A DNA stretch of 12,696 bases from Terriglobia bacterium (GCA_030049455.1 JASIKV010000311.1:1-12696); one strand, 5' to 3'; positions 1-9,570 are shown, counted from the stretch's first letter. Notes: generated by a model not told the origin, from the sequence alone. Numbers and translations: made by a program.

Positions 1-614
1 CCCGGATCGATTTCGGGCAGATCTTTTTGGGTAGCGTATTTTTGATACCACCAAGTGTGAACCATCGTAACTCTTCCGAGTTTTCCGGAAGCGACGATCT
101 CCTTTCCCATCTTCCAATGGTCCCAATTGCGCTGTTGCGTGCCGGTTTGGACAATGCACTTGCTGTTGTCAACGGCGCGCACCATCTCCTGGCCTTCCTC
201 AATCGAATGCATGATGGGCTTTTCAACGTAAGCATCCTTGCCGGCACTGACCGCGTCAACGAGCATTTGTTTATGCCAGTGGTCAGGGCTGCCAATCAGC
301 ACCACGTCGATATCCTTGCGGTCGAGGACCTCATGGTAGTTTGTGTACGATTGGGCGCTTGCTCCCGCCGCTTTCAGTGCCTCCGCGCGCGCGGGCCCAT
401 AGATGTCGCAAATCGCTGCAACTTCCACGTCGGGTGACTTCTTGAAAAACTCCATCACGTAACGCGCGCGGTGTCCGCTTCCCAGCACGCCTAGGCGAAT
501 TCGATCATTTGCGCCCAGCACGCGCGAGGGCGTAAGACCCCCCAGAACCGCAGCGCCGGCAATCGCCGAGTCTTTTAGAAATTCCCGCCGCGTCACCTCC
601 GTCTTTTTTTCCAT
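1..614 (-). CDS. Gfo/Idh/MocA family oxidoreductase with Tat signal (3' end missing)
   Basis: This is an NAD(P)-dependent dehydrogenase of the Gfo/Idh/MocA family, which usually oxidises or reduces sugars, inositols or related polyols; the substrate cannot be read from sequence. The visible 204 codons begin with a twin-arginine signal (TRREFLKD, R9-R10), a hydrophobic stretch at about residues 16-29 and a likely processing point near VLGA (about 32-35), so export in folded form is expected. The Rossmann nucleotide site follows (GVLGSGHRA, about 42-50), then GSPDHWH (about 109-115), the family EKP motif (E131-K132-P133) and TGTQQRN (about 158-163). The start ATG has an AAGGAG nine bases upstream and places the Tat motif at the extreme N terminus. 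Family members are about 400-470 aa long, so roughly half is outside the window. It is the third gene of a leftward run, 37 bp after an aldo/keto reductase, which suggests a shared carbohydrate substrate. Family assignment is firm; exact reaction is unknown. Confidence 0.93.
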   Translation of the reverse strand, partial: MEKKTEVTRREFLKDSAIAGAAVLGGLTPSRVLGANDRIRLGVLGSGHRARYVMEFFKKSPDVEVAAICDIYGPARAEALKAAGASAQSYTNYHEVLDRKDIDVVLIGSPDHWHKQMLVDAVSAGKDAYVEKPIMHSIEEGQEMVRAVDNSKCIVQTGTQQRNWDHWKMGKEIVASGKLGRVTMVHTWWYQKYATQKDLPEIDP

Positions 615-623
615 GATGGAATT

Positions 624-629
624 CTCCTT
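624..629 (-). promoter_or_regulatory. Ribosome binding site of the Gfo/Idh/MocA gene
   Basis: AAGGAG on the minus strand lies nine bases before the ATG at 614. It fixes the start just ahead of the twin-arginine motif. Confidence 0.7.
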
Positions 630-651
630 CGATTTAAATTGTCGACGAGGA

Positions 652-1623
652 TTACTTCACCCGCCGGGTGGCTTTGCGATCCCACCGGTGCTTGCGCAGT
701 TCCGCGTAAAGATCTGCGGGCAGCGGACCCTCATCGCTGACACCCAGGCTCCGCTCAACATTCTTCAACTTGCGCATGCCGGGGATTGTGGTGCAGACAT
801 CGCGATTGTTCAAGATGAAGCGCAGTGACATTTCCGGCATGGTCATGCTTGCAGGTACCACCGGCTTCAGAGCGTCTGCGTGCTGGACGCATTCCCTCAG
901 GTTCTGCCCGATGAAGCGCGTATTGCGCCAGTCCCCCTCGGGCCATTTGCTTTCGAGCGTCAGCGTTCCCGTCAGCGCGCCCTGGTCCAGCGGGCATCGG
1001 GCGACGACTGCCACATCGTGGGCGGCGCACGCCGGAAAAAGCTCATCCTCCGGGTTCTGGTCAAATACGTTATAGATGACCTGCACGCAGTCAATCAGCC
1101 CCGAACGCACTGCGCGCACGCCATTCCATGGCTCCCAACGATTTAGGCTGATGCCCAAGGCACGAAACAACCCCTGCCTGCGCAATTCCTCGACCTTCAT
1201 TTTCCAGCGATCGTCGTCCATCCAGGCATCCGACCAGGTATGAAATTGAATCAGGTCGCAACTCTCCATTCCAAGATTCTCCAGGCTAATGTGCAGATAC
1301 TTTTCGAGGTGGTCGGGAGGGAAGCAATCGTCAAGAGTGAACTCCGGATATGCGGGCCACACCATGTTTTTGGGCGGAATTTTGGTGGCCACATGGATTT
1401 TCTTCCCGGGATTGTTTCGAACCAATTCCCCCAGCAGCCTTTCGCTGTGCCCGAAGCCATAATGCCAGGCGGTGTCAAAGTAATTGCAGCCCAAATCGGC
1501 AGCGCGCTGGAGTGATTCGCGCGATTCCGCATCACTCGAACCCGTCCAAACTGACATTTCCCACGTTCCGTAACCGACTTCACTGACCTTCCAGCCGGTA
1601 CGGCCGAATCGGCGGTATTTCAT
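652..1623 (-). CDS. Aldo/keto reductase, copy 1
   Basis: This is a complete 323-aa aldo/keto reductase, an NADPH-dependent (alpha/beta)8-barrel enzyme that interconverts aldehydes or ketones and alcohols. The catalytic tetrad is present: Asp50 (FDTA), Tyr55 (YG), Lys81 (ATK) and His128 (QFHTW). A cofactor-loop motif IPGMRKL is near residues 279-285. No signal peptide is visible, so it should be cytoplasmic. It begins 16 bp after the stop of a second, colinear aldo/keto reductase; a GGTGAG ribosome site (1632-1637) lies in that gap, so coupling is likely. The two proteins align without gaps at about 70% identity by hand count. Differences include the N-terminal loop (E22-M-S-V here against G22-M-G-G) and His54 against Ala54 beside the catalytic Tyr, so substrate preference may have diverged. 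The next gene is a Tat-exported Gfo/Idh/MocA oxidoreductase. The specific substrate is not recognisable. Confidence 0.94.
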   Translation of the reverse strand: MKYRRFGRTGWKVSEVGYGTWEMSVWTGSSDAESRESLQRAADLGCNYFDTAWHYGFGHSERLLGELVRNNPGKKIHVATKIPPKNMVWPAYPEFTLDDCFPPDHLEKYLHISLENLGMESCDLIQFHTWSDAWMDDDRWKMKVEELRRQGLFRALGISLNRWEPWNGVRAVRSGLIDCVQVIYNVFDQNPEDELFPACAAHDVAVVARCPLDQGALTGTLTLESKWPEGDWRNTRFIGQNLRECVQHADALKPVVPASMTMPEMSLRFILNNRDVCTTIPGMRKLKNVERSLGVSDEGPLPADLYAELRKHRWDRKATRRVK

Positions 1624-1639
1624 CTGCGCATCTCACCGG

Positions 1640-2611
1640 TTATTGCGACCATTGTGTGGGCGTCCTATCCCAGCGATGTTTACGCAACTCCGAGTGCAGA
1701 TCCCCCGGCAAGGGGCCTCGATTCACGGCGTTGGTATTCGCCTCCACGTTCGCGAGTTTGCGCATGCCGGGAATGATGGTACTCACGGCGGGATTATTCA
1801 GAATGAAGCGCAGCGCCATCTGTGGCATGTCCATGCCCGGAGGAATCAGCGGCCGCAGGGCTTCCGCGTGCTGCACACTGGCTTTCAGGTTTTCCGGCAC
1901 AAAGTAGGTGCTTCGCCAATCGCTCTCCGGCCACTTGCTCTCAAGGGTCAGATTGCCAGTAAGAGTCCCCTCGTCGAACGGAACGCGCGCGATGACCGCC
2001 ACGTCCATTGCGGCGCAGGCCGGGAAAAGCCGGTCCTCCGGGTTCTGGTCGAAGATGTTGTAGATCACCTGCACGGCGTCAATCAGGCCGGCTTCGACCG
2101 CCCGCACACCGTTCCACGGCTCCCAGCGATTGATGCTGATGCCCAAGGCGTGAATCAGTCCCTGTGCGCGCAGGTCGTCAACCTTCTTCACCCAGCGGTC
2201 ATTTTCCAGCCAGCCGTCTTCCCAGGTGTGGAATTGAATCAGGTCGATGCTTTCCAGCCCCAGGTTCTGAAGGCTCGAATGCACATATTGCTCAATGTGG
2301 TCGGGAGGGAAGCAGTCATCCAGCCCGAATTCGCGCCGGCTGGGCCAGCGGAAGTTCTTCGGCGGAATCTTGGTGGCGGTATAGAGTTTCTTCCCGGCGT
2401 TTTGGCGCACCAGCCATCCCAGTAACTTTTCGCTTCGTCCGCTCCCGTAGGCCCAGGCCGTGTCGAAAAAATTACATCCCAGGTCGACGGCGCGTTGCAG
2501 GGAATTTCTTGACTCCTCATCGTCGGAGCCGGTCCATCCGCCCATGCCCCACATGCCGTGACCGAGTTCGCTTACTTTCCAGCCCGTGCGACCGAACCTG
2601 CGGTAATTCAT
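1640..2611 (-). CDS. Aldo/keto reductase, copy 2
   Basis: This is a complete 323-aa aldo/keto reductase, paralogous to the gene just downstream. Its tetrad is Asp50, Tyr55, Lys81 and His128. The glycine-rich N-terminal loop (GMGGWTG, 22-28) is closer to the usual family form than in the other copy, so this is perhaps the less altered copy; that is inference. Shared blocks are NRWEPWNGVRAV, FDQNPED, LTLESKWPE and the C-terminal ELRKHRWDR. The start is supported by GGGGGAGAA (2618-2626 on the minus strand) eight or so bases before the ATG and by alignment with the other copy. It is the first gene of the leftward run and faces hemH across a 209-bp divergent gap, so its promoter should lie there. 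An NADPH-linked reductase or dehydrogenase of small carbonyl or sugar substrates is the safe call. Confidence 0.94.
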   Translation of the reverse strand: MNYRRFGRTGWKVSELGHGMWGMGGWTGSDDEESRNSLQRAVDLGCNFFDTAWAYGSGRSEKLLGWLVRQNAGKKLYTATKIPPKNFRWPSRREFGLDDCFPPDHIEQYVHSSLQNLGLESIDLIQFHTWEDGWLENDRWVKKVDDLRAQGLIHALGISINRWEPWNGVRAVEAGLIDAVQVIYNIFDQNPEDRLFPACAAMDVAVIARVPFDEGTLTGNLTLESKWPESDWRSTYFVPENLKASVQHAEALRPLIPPGMDMPQMALRFILNNPAVSTIIPGMRKLANVEANTNAVNRGPLPGDLHSELRKHRWDRTPTQWSQ

Positions 2612-2820
2612 GGTAAGTTCTCCCCCGCAATTCCCCAGCGCGTGCGATGCCGATCTCGCGACCCATCCGCCCCGGAGACTCTACCAGAATTTCGGCTGAC
2701 ATTTAAAGGTCAAGCCGCCTGGACTTCCGCCTCGCGTGTTATAGTCAGGTAGGGGCAAACGAAAGATTCCGCCGCGGGCATCACGCTTGCGGAACCCTTT
2801 GCCTTGGCCCGCGATTCGTC
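2612..2820. other. Divergent intergenic region between the aldo/keto reductase operon and hemH
   Basis: This 209-bp gap separates oppositely transcribed genes and must hold at least two start regions. Rightward, an extended -10 (TGTTATAGT) is seen. Leftward, a TTGACC (minus strand, 2713-2708) resembles a -35 hexamer, but 17 bases further only a poor -10 (ATTCTG) is present. No small gene, RNA gene or convincing hairpin terminator is visible here. Confidence 0.6.
2737..2745 (+). promoter_or_regulatory. Candidate extended -10 promoter for hemH
   Basis: TG-T-TATAGT matches an extended -10 with five of six consensus bases. No good -35 is found at the usual distance, which extended -10 promoters tolerate. 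A transcript starting near 2752 would have a leader of about 70 bases before hemH. This is pattern matching only. Confidence 0.35.
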
Positions 2821-3762
2821 ATGAACGATGGTTCGATTCCTCTAAGCACCTGGGGCGTTCTGCTGCTTGCGCATGGAGCGCCGGATCAGCTTTCCGACAT
2901 CCCACAGTTCTTGCTAAACGTCCGCGGCGGCAGGCCGCTGCCGGAGCCTGCCGTAAAGGAAATAACTCGCCGGTATGGGCTGATCGGCGGCGGGTCTCCA
3001 CTGCTGCGCTTCACCAATCAGCAGGCGGAGGGCCTCGCGAAGTTGATCTCACACCCGGTTTACGTGGGCATGAGGAACTGGAAGCCGTATATTGTCGAAG
3101 CCGTGCAGAGGCTTGCGGACGACGGCGTCCAACGCATCGTGGCCGTGTGCCTCGCGCCGCAGAATTCCCGCACCAGCATCGGGCTCTATCGCCAGGCTCT
3201 GGGGGAGGCCGTGGAAAAGGTTCATCCCGGGTTGATCGTGGATTTTGTGGAGAGCTGGCACGACCATCCGGGGTTGATCGAGGCGTTTTGCGAGCGCGCG
3301 AAGGCAGCGATTGCAGCCGCGAAAACCGAGACGGGCGGCGCTGTACCGATTGTCTTCACGGCGCACAGCGTGCCGGAGCGAACCATTGCCGACGGTGACC
3401 CCTACGAGCGTCAGGTGCGGGAAACGGCCGCGCTTGTGGCGGCCGGGATCGGGCTGCGCAATTACCAGGTGGCGTTTCAAAGCCAGGGAATGACAGGAGA
3501 GAAATGGATCGGCCCGACGGTGGAATCGCAGATCGACCAGCTTGCGCAGGCGGGCGTGAAGCATGTGCTGCTGATTCCCGTGGGGTTTGTGTGCGATCAC
3601 GTGGAAATTCTCTACGACATTGACATCCTCTTCCGCGATTATGGGAGGGAGCGCGGCGTCGCGGTCCGACGGTCGGAATCCCTGAACGCCAGCCACAGAT
3701 TCGCTGCAGCCCTCGCCGGCCTGGTAGCTGCGCGGGTTGGAAGCGCAAGCGAAAAGATATGA
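2821..3762 (+). CDS. hemH: Ferrochelatase (coproporphyrin-type by sequence)
   Basis: This enzyme inserts Fe2+ into a porphyrin in the last steps of heme synthesis. The 313-aa length fits the family. Recognisable blocks are GGSPLLRFTNQQAEGL (about 57-72), the catalytic-histidine motif FTAHSVPE (His182), FQSQG (about 219-223), WIGP (229-232) and VCDHVEILYD with Glu262. Overall wording resembles B. subtilis HemH/CpfC (VESW, QSxG, PVGFVxDH) more than mitochondrial or proteobacterial ferrochelatase as I recall them, so the substrate may be coproporphyrin III rather than protoporphyrin IX; that is inference. At the position of the B. subtilis Tyr13, which lies near the metal, this protein has His18 (LLLAHGAP). 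No strong Shine-Dalgarno precedes the ATG, but this start matches the family N terminus and no better in-frame start is close. hemY follows after 64 bp, as in the Bacillus hemEHY order; no hemE is present upstream. Confidence 0.95.
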   Translation: MNDGSIPLSTWGVLLLAHGAPDQLSDIPQFLLNVRGGRPLPEPAVKEITRRYGLIGGGSPLLRFTNQQAEGLAKLISHPVYVGMRNWKPYIVEAVQRLADDGVQRIVAVCLAPQNSRTSIGLYRQALGEAVEKVHPGLIVDFVESWHDHPGLIEAFCERAKAAIAAAKTETGGAVPIVFTAHSVPERTIADGDPYERQVRETAALVAAGIGLRNYQVAFQSQGMTGEKWIGPTVESQIDQLAQAGVKHVLLIPVGFVCDHVEILYDIDILFRDYGRERGVAVRRSESLNASHRFAAALAGLVAARVGSASEKI

Positions 3763-3826
3763 ATTTGCGCGCTCAATCAGTGGTATGGTGTTGCAGCAGG
3801 GATGGAGTAAGAGCCGCCTTTTTTAA

Positions 3827-5353
3827 ATGACCGAACCAGTTAAAACGCGCCGAGTGGTGGTTGTTGGTGGAGGCGTGTCCGGCCTTTCTGCTGCTTACAC
3901 GCTGGCGCGCGCGCGTCAGGCCGGCGCCCCGATTGAAGAAGTTCTGATTGAATCAAATCCCTGGCTGGGTGGCGTAGTTCGTTCGGAATCGGTGGAGGGT
4001 TTCCTGGTGGAGGCCGGTCCCGACAGCTTCCTTGCCGAAAAGCCCGAAGCCGCGGCCATGGCGCGCGAGCTGGGGTTGGGCGACGACCTGATGGGTTCGA
4101 ATGACCACGCGCGCCGCACTTACATCCTTCACCACAGGCGCCTGGTGCCGCTCCCTGACGGCCTCATGTTTCTGGTTCCCACGCGCATTTGGCCGATGGT
4201 CACCACCGGCTTGCTGCCCCTGAGCGCAAAACTGAAGGCAGCGGGTGAGATGTTTTCCTCTCCGCCCGCCACCGAAAAAGAAGACGAATCGGTTGCCAGC
4301 TTCGTAAAGCGCCACTTCGGCCGGGCGATGGTGGAAAATATCGCCGACCCGTTGCTGGCAGGCGTCTATGGCGGAGATGCGGAAGCGCTCAGCATGCGTT
4401 CCGTGCTGCCGCGTTTTTGGGAGATGGAGCGCAAACATGGCAGCCTGACGCGCGCCACGCTTGAGGCCGTGCGCCACAGAGGCACAGACGGGAAAAACTC
4501 CTCCGGCTCCGCAGCCGGTAATCCCCAATCGGGCAAGTTACCGCTTTTCATGACACTCAAGGGCGGGTTGCAGCAGATGACCCAAAAGCTCGCCGCACAA
4601 TTGGACAAATATCGAATTTTTCTCGGCAGAAAAGTGCTGACTCTGGAGTTTGCTCCGGGCGGCCCCGGTGGATTGGGCGATTCCTGCTCGCGCCGCTTTC
4701 TGATCAACTGCGAAAGCTACAAGGCCTACGATGCCGACGCGGTGATTCTTGCCCTGCCGGCGCGCCACGCGAGCGGATTGATCGCGCCTCTCGACCATCG
4801 CTTGAGCGGCTTGCTGGAAGGCATCCCCTACAGTTCCTCTATGACCGTCTCGCTGGGGTTTGACGAAAAGGTTCGCGCCGCGCTTCCGCCGGGATTCGGT
4901 TTTCTGGTTCCGCGCAAGGAGCAGCGAAGAATGCTGGCCTGCACCTTCGTTCATGCCAAGTTCGACCATCGCGCGCCGCAGGGGAAGGCGCTGCTGCGCT
5001 GCTTTCTGGGCGGCACGCGCGACCCCGATATCCTTTCAATGTTTGACGAAGCGGTTCTGGAAGGTGTGCGCCGCGAGCTGAAGGCGATTCTCAAGATCGA
5101 TGCCGAGCCGATTTTCTATCGCATCCACGAATGGCCCGACTCCATGGCGCAGTATGCCGTGGGCCACAAGACGCGCGTGGGCGCGATTGAGGAGCGCCTG
5201 CACGACCTGCCGGGAATCTACCTTGCTGGAAACGCCTATTCGGGGATCGGCATCTCCGACTGCATCCGCACCGGCAGGGCCGCGGCTGAAAAAGCGCTGG
5301 ATCAGGTGGCGCCGGGATGGCGCGGAACGCAGAAATCCGAAGGCAGTAAATAG
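3827..5353 (+). CDS. hemY: FAD-dependent porphyrinogen oxidase (HemY/HemG family; coproporphyrinogen III or protoporphyrinogen IX oxidase)
   Basis: This flavoenzyme removes six electrons from a porphyrinogen to give the porphyrin, using oxygen as usual acceptor in this family. The N terminus carries the dinucleotide motif VVVVGGGVSGL (GGGVSG at 14-19), followed by GGVVRSE (about 48-54) and EAGPDSFL (62-69). The C terminus carries the FAD-binding block YLAGNAYSGIGISDCIRTG (465-483). At 508 aa it is somewhat longer than B. subtilis HemY (about 470). Part of the excess is a Gly/Ser-rich loop at about 219-237 just before the KLPLFMTLKGG block. No transmembrane helix or signal peptide is evident, so it is soluble or peripheral. 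It lies 64 bp after hemH. The nearest purine-rich sequence, GGAG at 3804-3807, is too far from the ATG to be a good ribosome site, so initiation is weak or the start is imperfectly known. Substrate (copro or proto form) cannot be settled here; the Bacillus-like ferrochelatase next door favours coproporphyrinogen. Confidence 0.93.
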   Translation: MTEPVKTRRVVVVGGGVSGLSAAYTLARARQAGAPIEEVLIESNPWLGGVVRSESVEGFLVEAGPDSFLAEKPEAAAMARELGLGDDLMGSNDHARRTYILHHRRLVPLPDGLMFLVPTRIWPMVTTGLLPLSAKLKAAGEMFSSPPATEKEDESVASFVKRHFGRAMVENIADPLLAGVYGGDAEALSMRSVLPRFWEMERKHGSLTRATLEAVRHRGTDGKNSSGSAAGNPQSGKLPLFMTLKGGLQQMTQKLAAQLDKYRIFLGRKVLTLEFAPGGPGGLGDSCSRRFLINCESYKAYDADAVILALPARHASGLIAPLDHRLSGLLEGIPYSSSMTVSLGFDEKVRAALPPGFGFLVPRKEQRRMLACTFVHAKFDHRAPQGKALLRCFLGGTRDPDILSMFDEAVLEGVRRELKAILKIDAEPIFYRIHEWPDSMAQYAVGHKTRVGAIEERLHDLPGIYLAGNAYSGIGISDCIRTGRAAAEKALDQVAPGWRGTQKSEGSK

Positions 5354-5439
5354 AAGTCAAAACTCAAAAGTCGATACGGCTCTTCCGGGTTGATCCTTCC
5401 TCAAAGCCACACGACTCAAAATGCCAAACTTTCGTTTCC

Positions 5440-5467
5440 TTGTCTGAAATTCGCCCAACGATATAAG
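5440..5467 (+). promoter_or_regulatory. Candidate promoter for acnA
   Basis: TTGTCT (5440-5445) and TATAAG (5462-5467) are separated by 16 bases. Transcription from here would start near 5474 and give a leader of about 36 bases containing the GGAGGG and AT-palindrome elements described separately. A second -10-like TATAAT lies at 5482-5487 but has no -35. Confidence 0.3.
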
Positions 5468-5477
5468 CCCTGGAGGG

Positions 5478-5489
5478 TTATTATAATAA
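5478..5489. promoter_or_regulatory. 12-bp perfect AT palindrome overlapping TATAAT, candidate operator
   Basis: TTATTATAATAA is a perfect inverted repeat centred between 5483 and 5484, and it contains a perfect TATAAT at 5482-5487. It lies 20 bases ahead of the acnA start, where a repressor could block transcription. It is not a Fur or PerR box as I know them. A 12-bp palindrome would be expected about three times by chance in this window, so only its position makes it interesting. Confidence 0.3.
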
Positions 5490-5500
5490 GACCCCCTCTC

Positions 5501-5505
5501 GGAGG
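5501..5505 (+). promoter_or_regulatory. Ribosome binding site of acnA
   Basis: GGAGG lies four bases before the ATG at 5510. It decides this start over an in-frame ATG 120 bases upstream at 5390, whose added residues do not resemble the aconitase N terminus. Confidence 0.8.
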
Positions 5506-5509
5506 AATC

Positions 5510-8224
<2,715 letters not shown>

Positions 8225-8260
8225 TGGGGCCGCCGCATTCAAGCGCGGAAGACCAACAAA

Positions 8261-9559
8261 ATGTCCACACTTAGCGGCACAGACGCGGTCCCGCTGCCGA
8301 TGCGGTCGAAGCTGAGCGCGCATCCCGGCTTCTGGGTCCCGGCGCGCGAGGCCTTCTGGCTTGCGCTGGAGGAATTGCGCACCCACAAGCTGCGCTCATT
8401 CCTCACCCTGCTCGGCGTCGTCATCGCCACCACCACCCTGATCGTGGTGATGTCGGTCGTGAACGGCATGAACATTTATATCGCCACCAAAATCGCCAAT
8501 TTCGGGGCGAACACTTTCATTTTGACGCAATTCAAGTGGGCGCAGGGTTATGACAATTATCTCAAGGCGCTGCGGCGAAATCGGCCCGTGCGGCTGGAGG
8601 AGTACGATTATTTGCGGGACACTCTCACGGGCTATGAGGCCATCAGCGCCATCGCCCAGCCCACCAGCAACCCCGAGGCGCGCTACGCCGGCCACTCGAT
8701 CAGCGAGGTCACCCTTTTGGGCGTTACGGCCAGCCACGCTTACATCGGCCGGGAAAAGGTTGCATGGGGGCGATACATCACCGAGCAGGATTACCACCAC
8801 AACACCCGGGTGTGCTTTATCGGACAGGACGTGGTCGACAAATTGTTTCCCACCGTTGACCCCATCGGCAAGGAACTGACGGTGGGCGGGCATAATTTCA
8901 CCGTGGTGGGCGTGGCGGAAAAGGTGGGCACCAGCTTCGGCGTGAGCGAGGATAACTTCGTCTACATTCCTCTCGGCACGTTCCGCGATTTATTCATGCC
9001 GAACCTGAGCCTGATGGTCTTTATCAAGGCCCCGGACGCACAACACATGCCGGAGCTGGAGGACGAGGTCCGGGTCCTGATGCGCGCGCGCCGCCACATC
9101 CCCTATCAGGAGGACGACAACTTCGGCGTCAACGCCTCGGAGACGCTCATGGCCGCCTGGCAGAACCTGACCGGTACGATTTTTGCCGTCACCATCGGCA
9201 TTGTGGCGGTGTTCATGGTGGTGGGCGGAATCGTGATTATGAACATCATGCTGGCCACGGTGACCGAGCGCACGCATGAAATTGGCATCCGCAAGTCCGT
9301 GGGGGCGAAGCGGCTCGACATCATGTGGCAATTTCTGATTGAAGCCGGGGCGCTGGCGGGCCTGGGCGGCCTGATGGGCGTGCTGTTTTCCTACGGAATT
9401 GCCTGGCTGGTGAATATTGTCTTCACGGCGGAAGTGCCCACGAGCGCGGTGATGGTGGGCGTTTCGCTCTCCACCTTTGTGGGCTTGTTTTTCGGAATCT
9501 ACCCGGCGCGCCGGGCGTCGGAGCTGGATCCCATTCAAGCCCTGCGGGCGGAGAAATAG
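8261..9559 (+). CDS. ABC-type FtsX/MacB-like permease, first of a pair
   Basis: This is an inner-membrane permease of the MacB/FtsX (type VII ABC) superfamily, whose members couple a cytoplasmic ATPase to work in the periplasm (efflux, lipoprotein release, signalling). The 432-aa protein has a cytoplasmic N-terminal tail of about 40 residues, TM1 at about 45-67, a periplasmic MacB_PCD-like domain to about 300, then three TM helices at about 305-331, 356-386 and 395-415. The coupling segment TERTHEIGIRKSVGAK (335-350) between TM2 and TM3 is typical of the family. A modest GGAAG lies nine bases before the ATG. It starts 36 bp after acnA and is followed after 13 bp by a paralogue. No ATPase or membrane-fusion gene is in the window, so this is an orphan permease here. 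Acidobacteria are known for duplicated orphan permeases (ADOP), which are single two-unit proteins of about 800 aa; this pair resembles that arrangement split in two genes. Substrate unknown. Confidence 0.92.
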   Translation: MSTLSGTDAVPLPMRSKLSAHPGFWVPAREAFWLALEELRTHKLRSFLTLLGVVIATTTLIVVMSVVNGMNIYIATKIANFGANTFILTQFKWAQGYDNYLKALRRNRPVRLEEYDYLRDTLTGYEAISAIAQPTSNPEARYAGHSISEVTLLGVTASHAYIGREKVAWGRYITEQDYHHNTRVCFIGQDVVDKLFPTVDPIGKELTVGGHNFTVVGVAEKVGTSFGVSEDNFVYIPLGTFRDLFMPNLSLMVFIKAPDAQHMPELEDEVRVLMRARRHIPYQEDDNFGVNASETLMAAWQNLTGTIFAVTIGIVAVFMVVGGIVIMNIMLATVTERTHEIGIRKSVGAKRLDIMWQFLIEAGALAGLGGLMGVLFSYGIAWLVNIVFTAEVPTSAVMVGVSLSTFVGLFFGIYPARRASELDPIQALRAEK

Positions 9560-9561
9560 GC

Positions 9562-9570
9562 GGAGAGAGG
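9562..9570 (+). promoter_or_regulatory. Ribosome binding site of the second permease
   Basis: GGAGAGAGG lies two to eight bases before the ATG at 9573, inside the 13-bp gap between the permeases. It decides this start over an in-frame ATG at 9477 that would lie inside the preceding gene. Confidence 0.7.

Larger units (their letters stand above)
652..2611 (-). repeat. Tandem gene duplication (two aldo/keto reductases)
   Basis: Two consecutive genes of identical length (972 bp each) align end to end without a gap at about 70% amino-acid identity by hand count. They are head to tail and 16 bp apart. The divergence shows the duplication is old and that both copies have been kept functional. Confidence 0.9.
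5472..5505 (+). promoter_or_regulatory. acnA leader with two mutually exclusive short hairpins at the ribosome site
   Basis: CCTC at 5495-5498 can pair with GAGG of the ribosome site (5502-5505, loop TCG), which would hide it. The same bases, as CCCTC at 5494-5498, can instead pair with GAGGG at 5473-5477, which would free it. The pairings are seen in sequence; a regulatory role is inference and the stems are short. Confidence 0.25.

Noticed and set aside
601..612. Run of seven T (A7 on the coding strand) at codons 2-4 of the Gfo/Idh/MocA gene as a programmed slippage site
   Set aside because: It simply encodes Glu-Lys-Lys at the start of a Tat signal, and neither shifted frame gives a supported product.
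1643..2425. A 260-codon plus-strand open frame opposite the second aldo/keto reductase
   Set aside because: The minus-strand frame encodes a full reductase with its tetrad; the opposite frame has no motif and a composition typical of an antisense shadow.
5362..5421. Direct repeat ACTCAAAA at 5362-5369 and 5414-5421
   Set aside because: An 8-bp match 52 bases apart in AT-richer intergenic DNA is expected by chance and shows no further symmetry.
5478..5489. The AT palindrome as a Fur or PerR box
   Set aside because: Spacing and half-sites do not fit the 7-1-7 Fur form or the PerR TTATAATnATTATAA form; kept only as an unassigned palindrome.
5390..5509. Upstream in-frame ATG that would extend aconitase by 40 residues
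   Set aside because: The extension does not resemble the family N terminus and overlaps the probable promoter, while GGAGG precedes the ATG at 5510.
5354..5509. Possible rho-independent terminator after hemY
   Set aside because: No GC-rich stem followed by a T-run is present; the only stem candidates are near the acnA ribosome site and lack a T tract.
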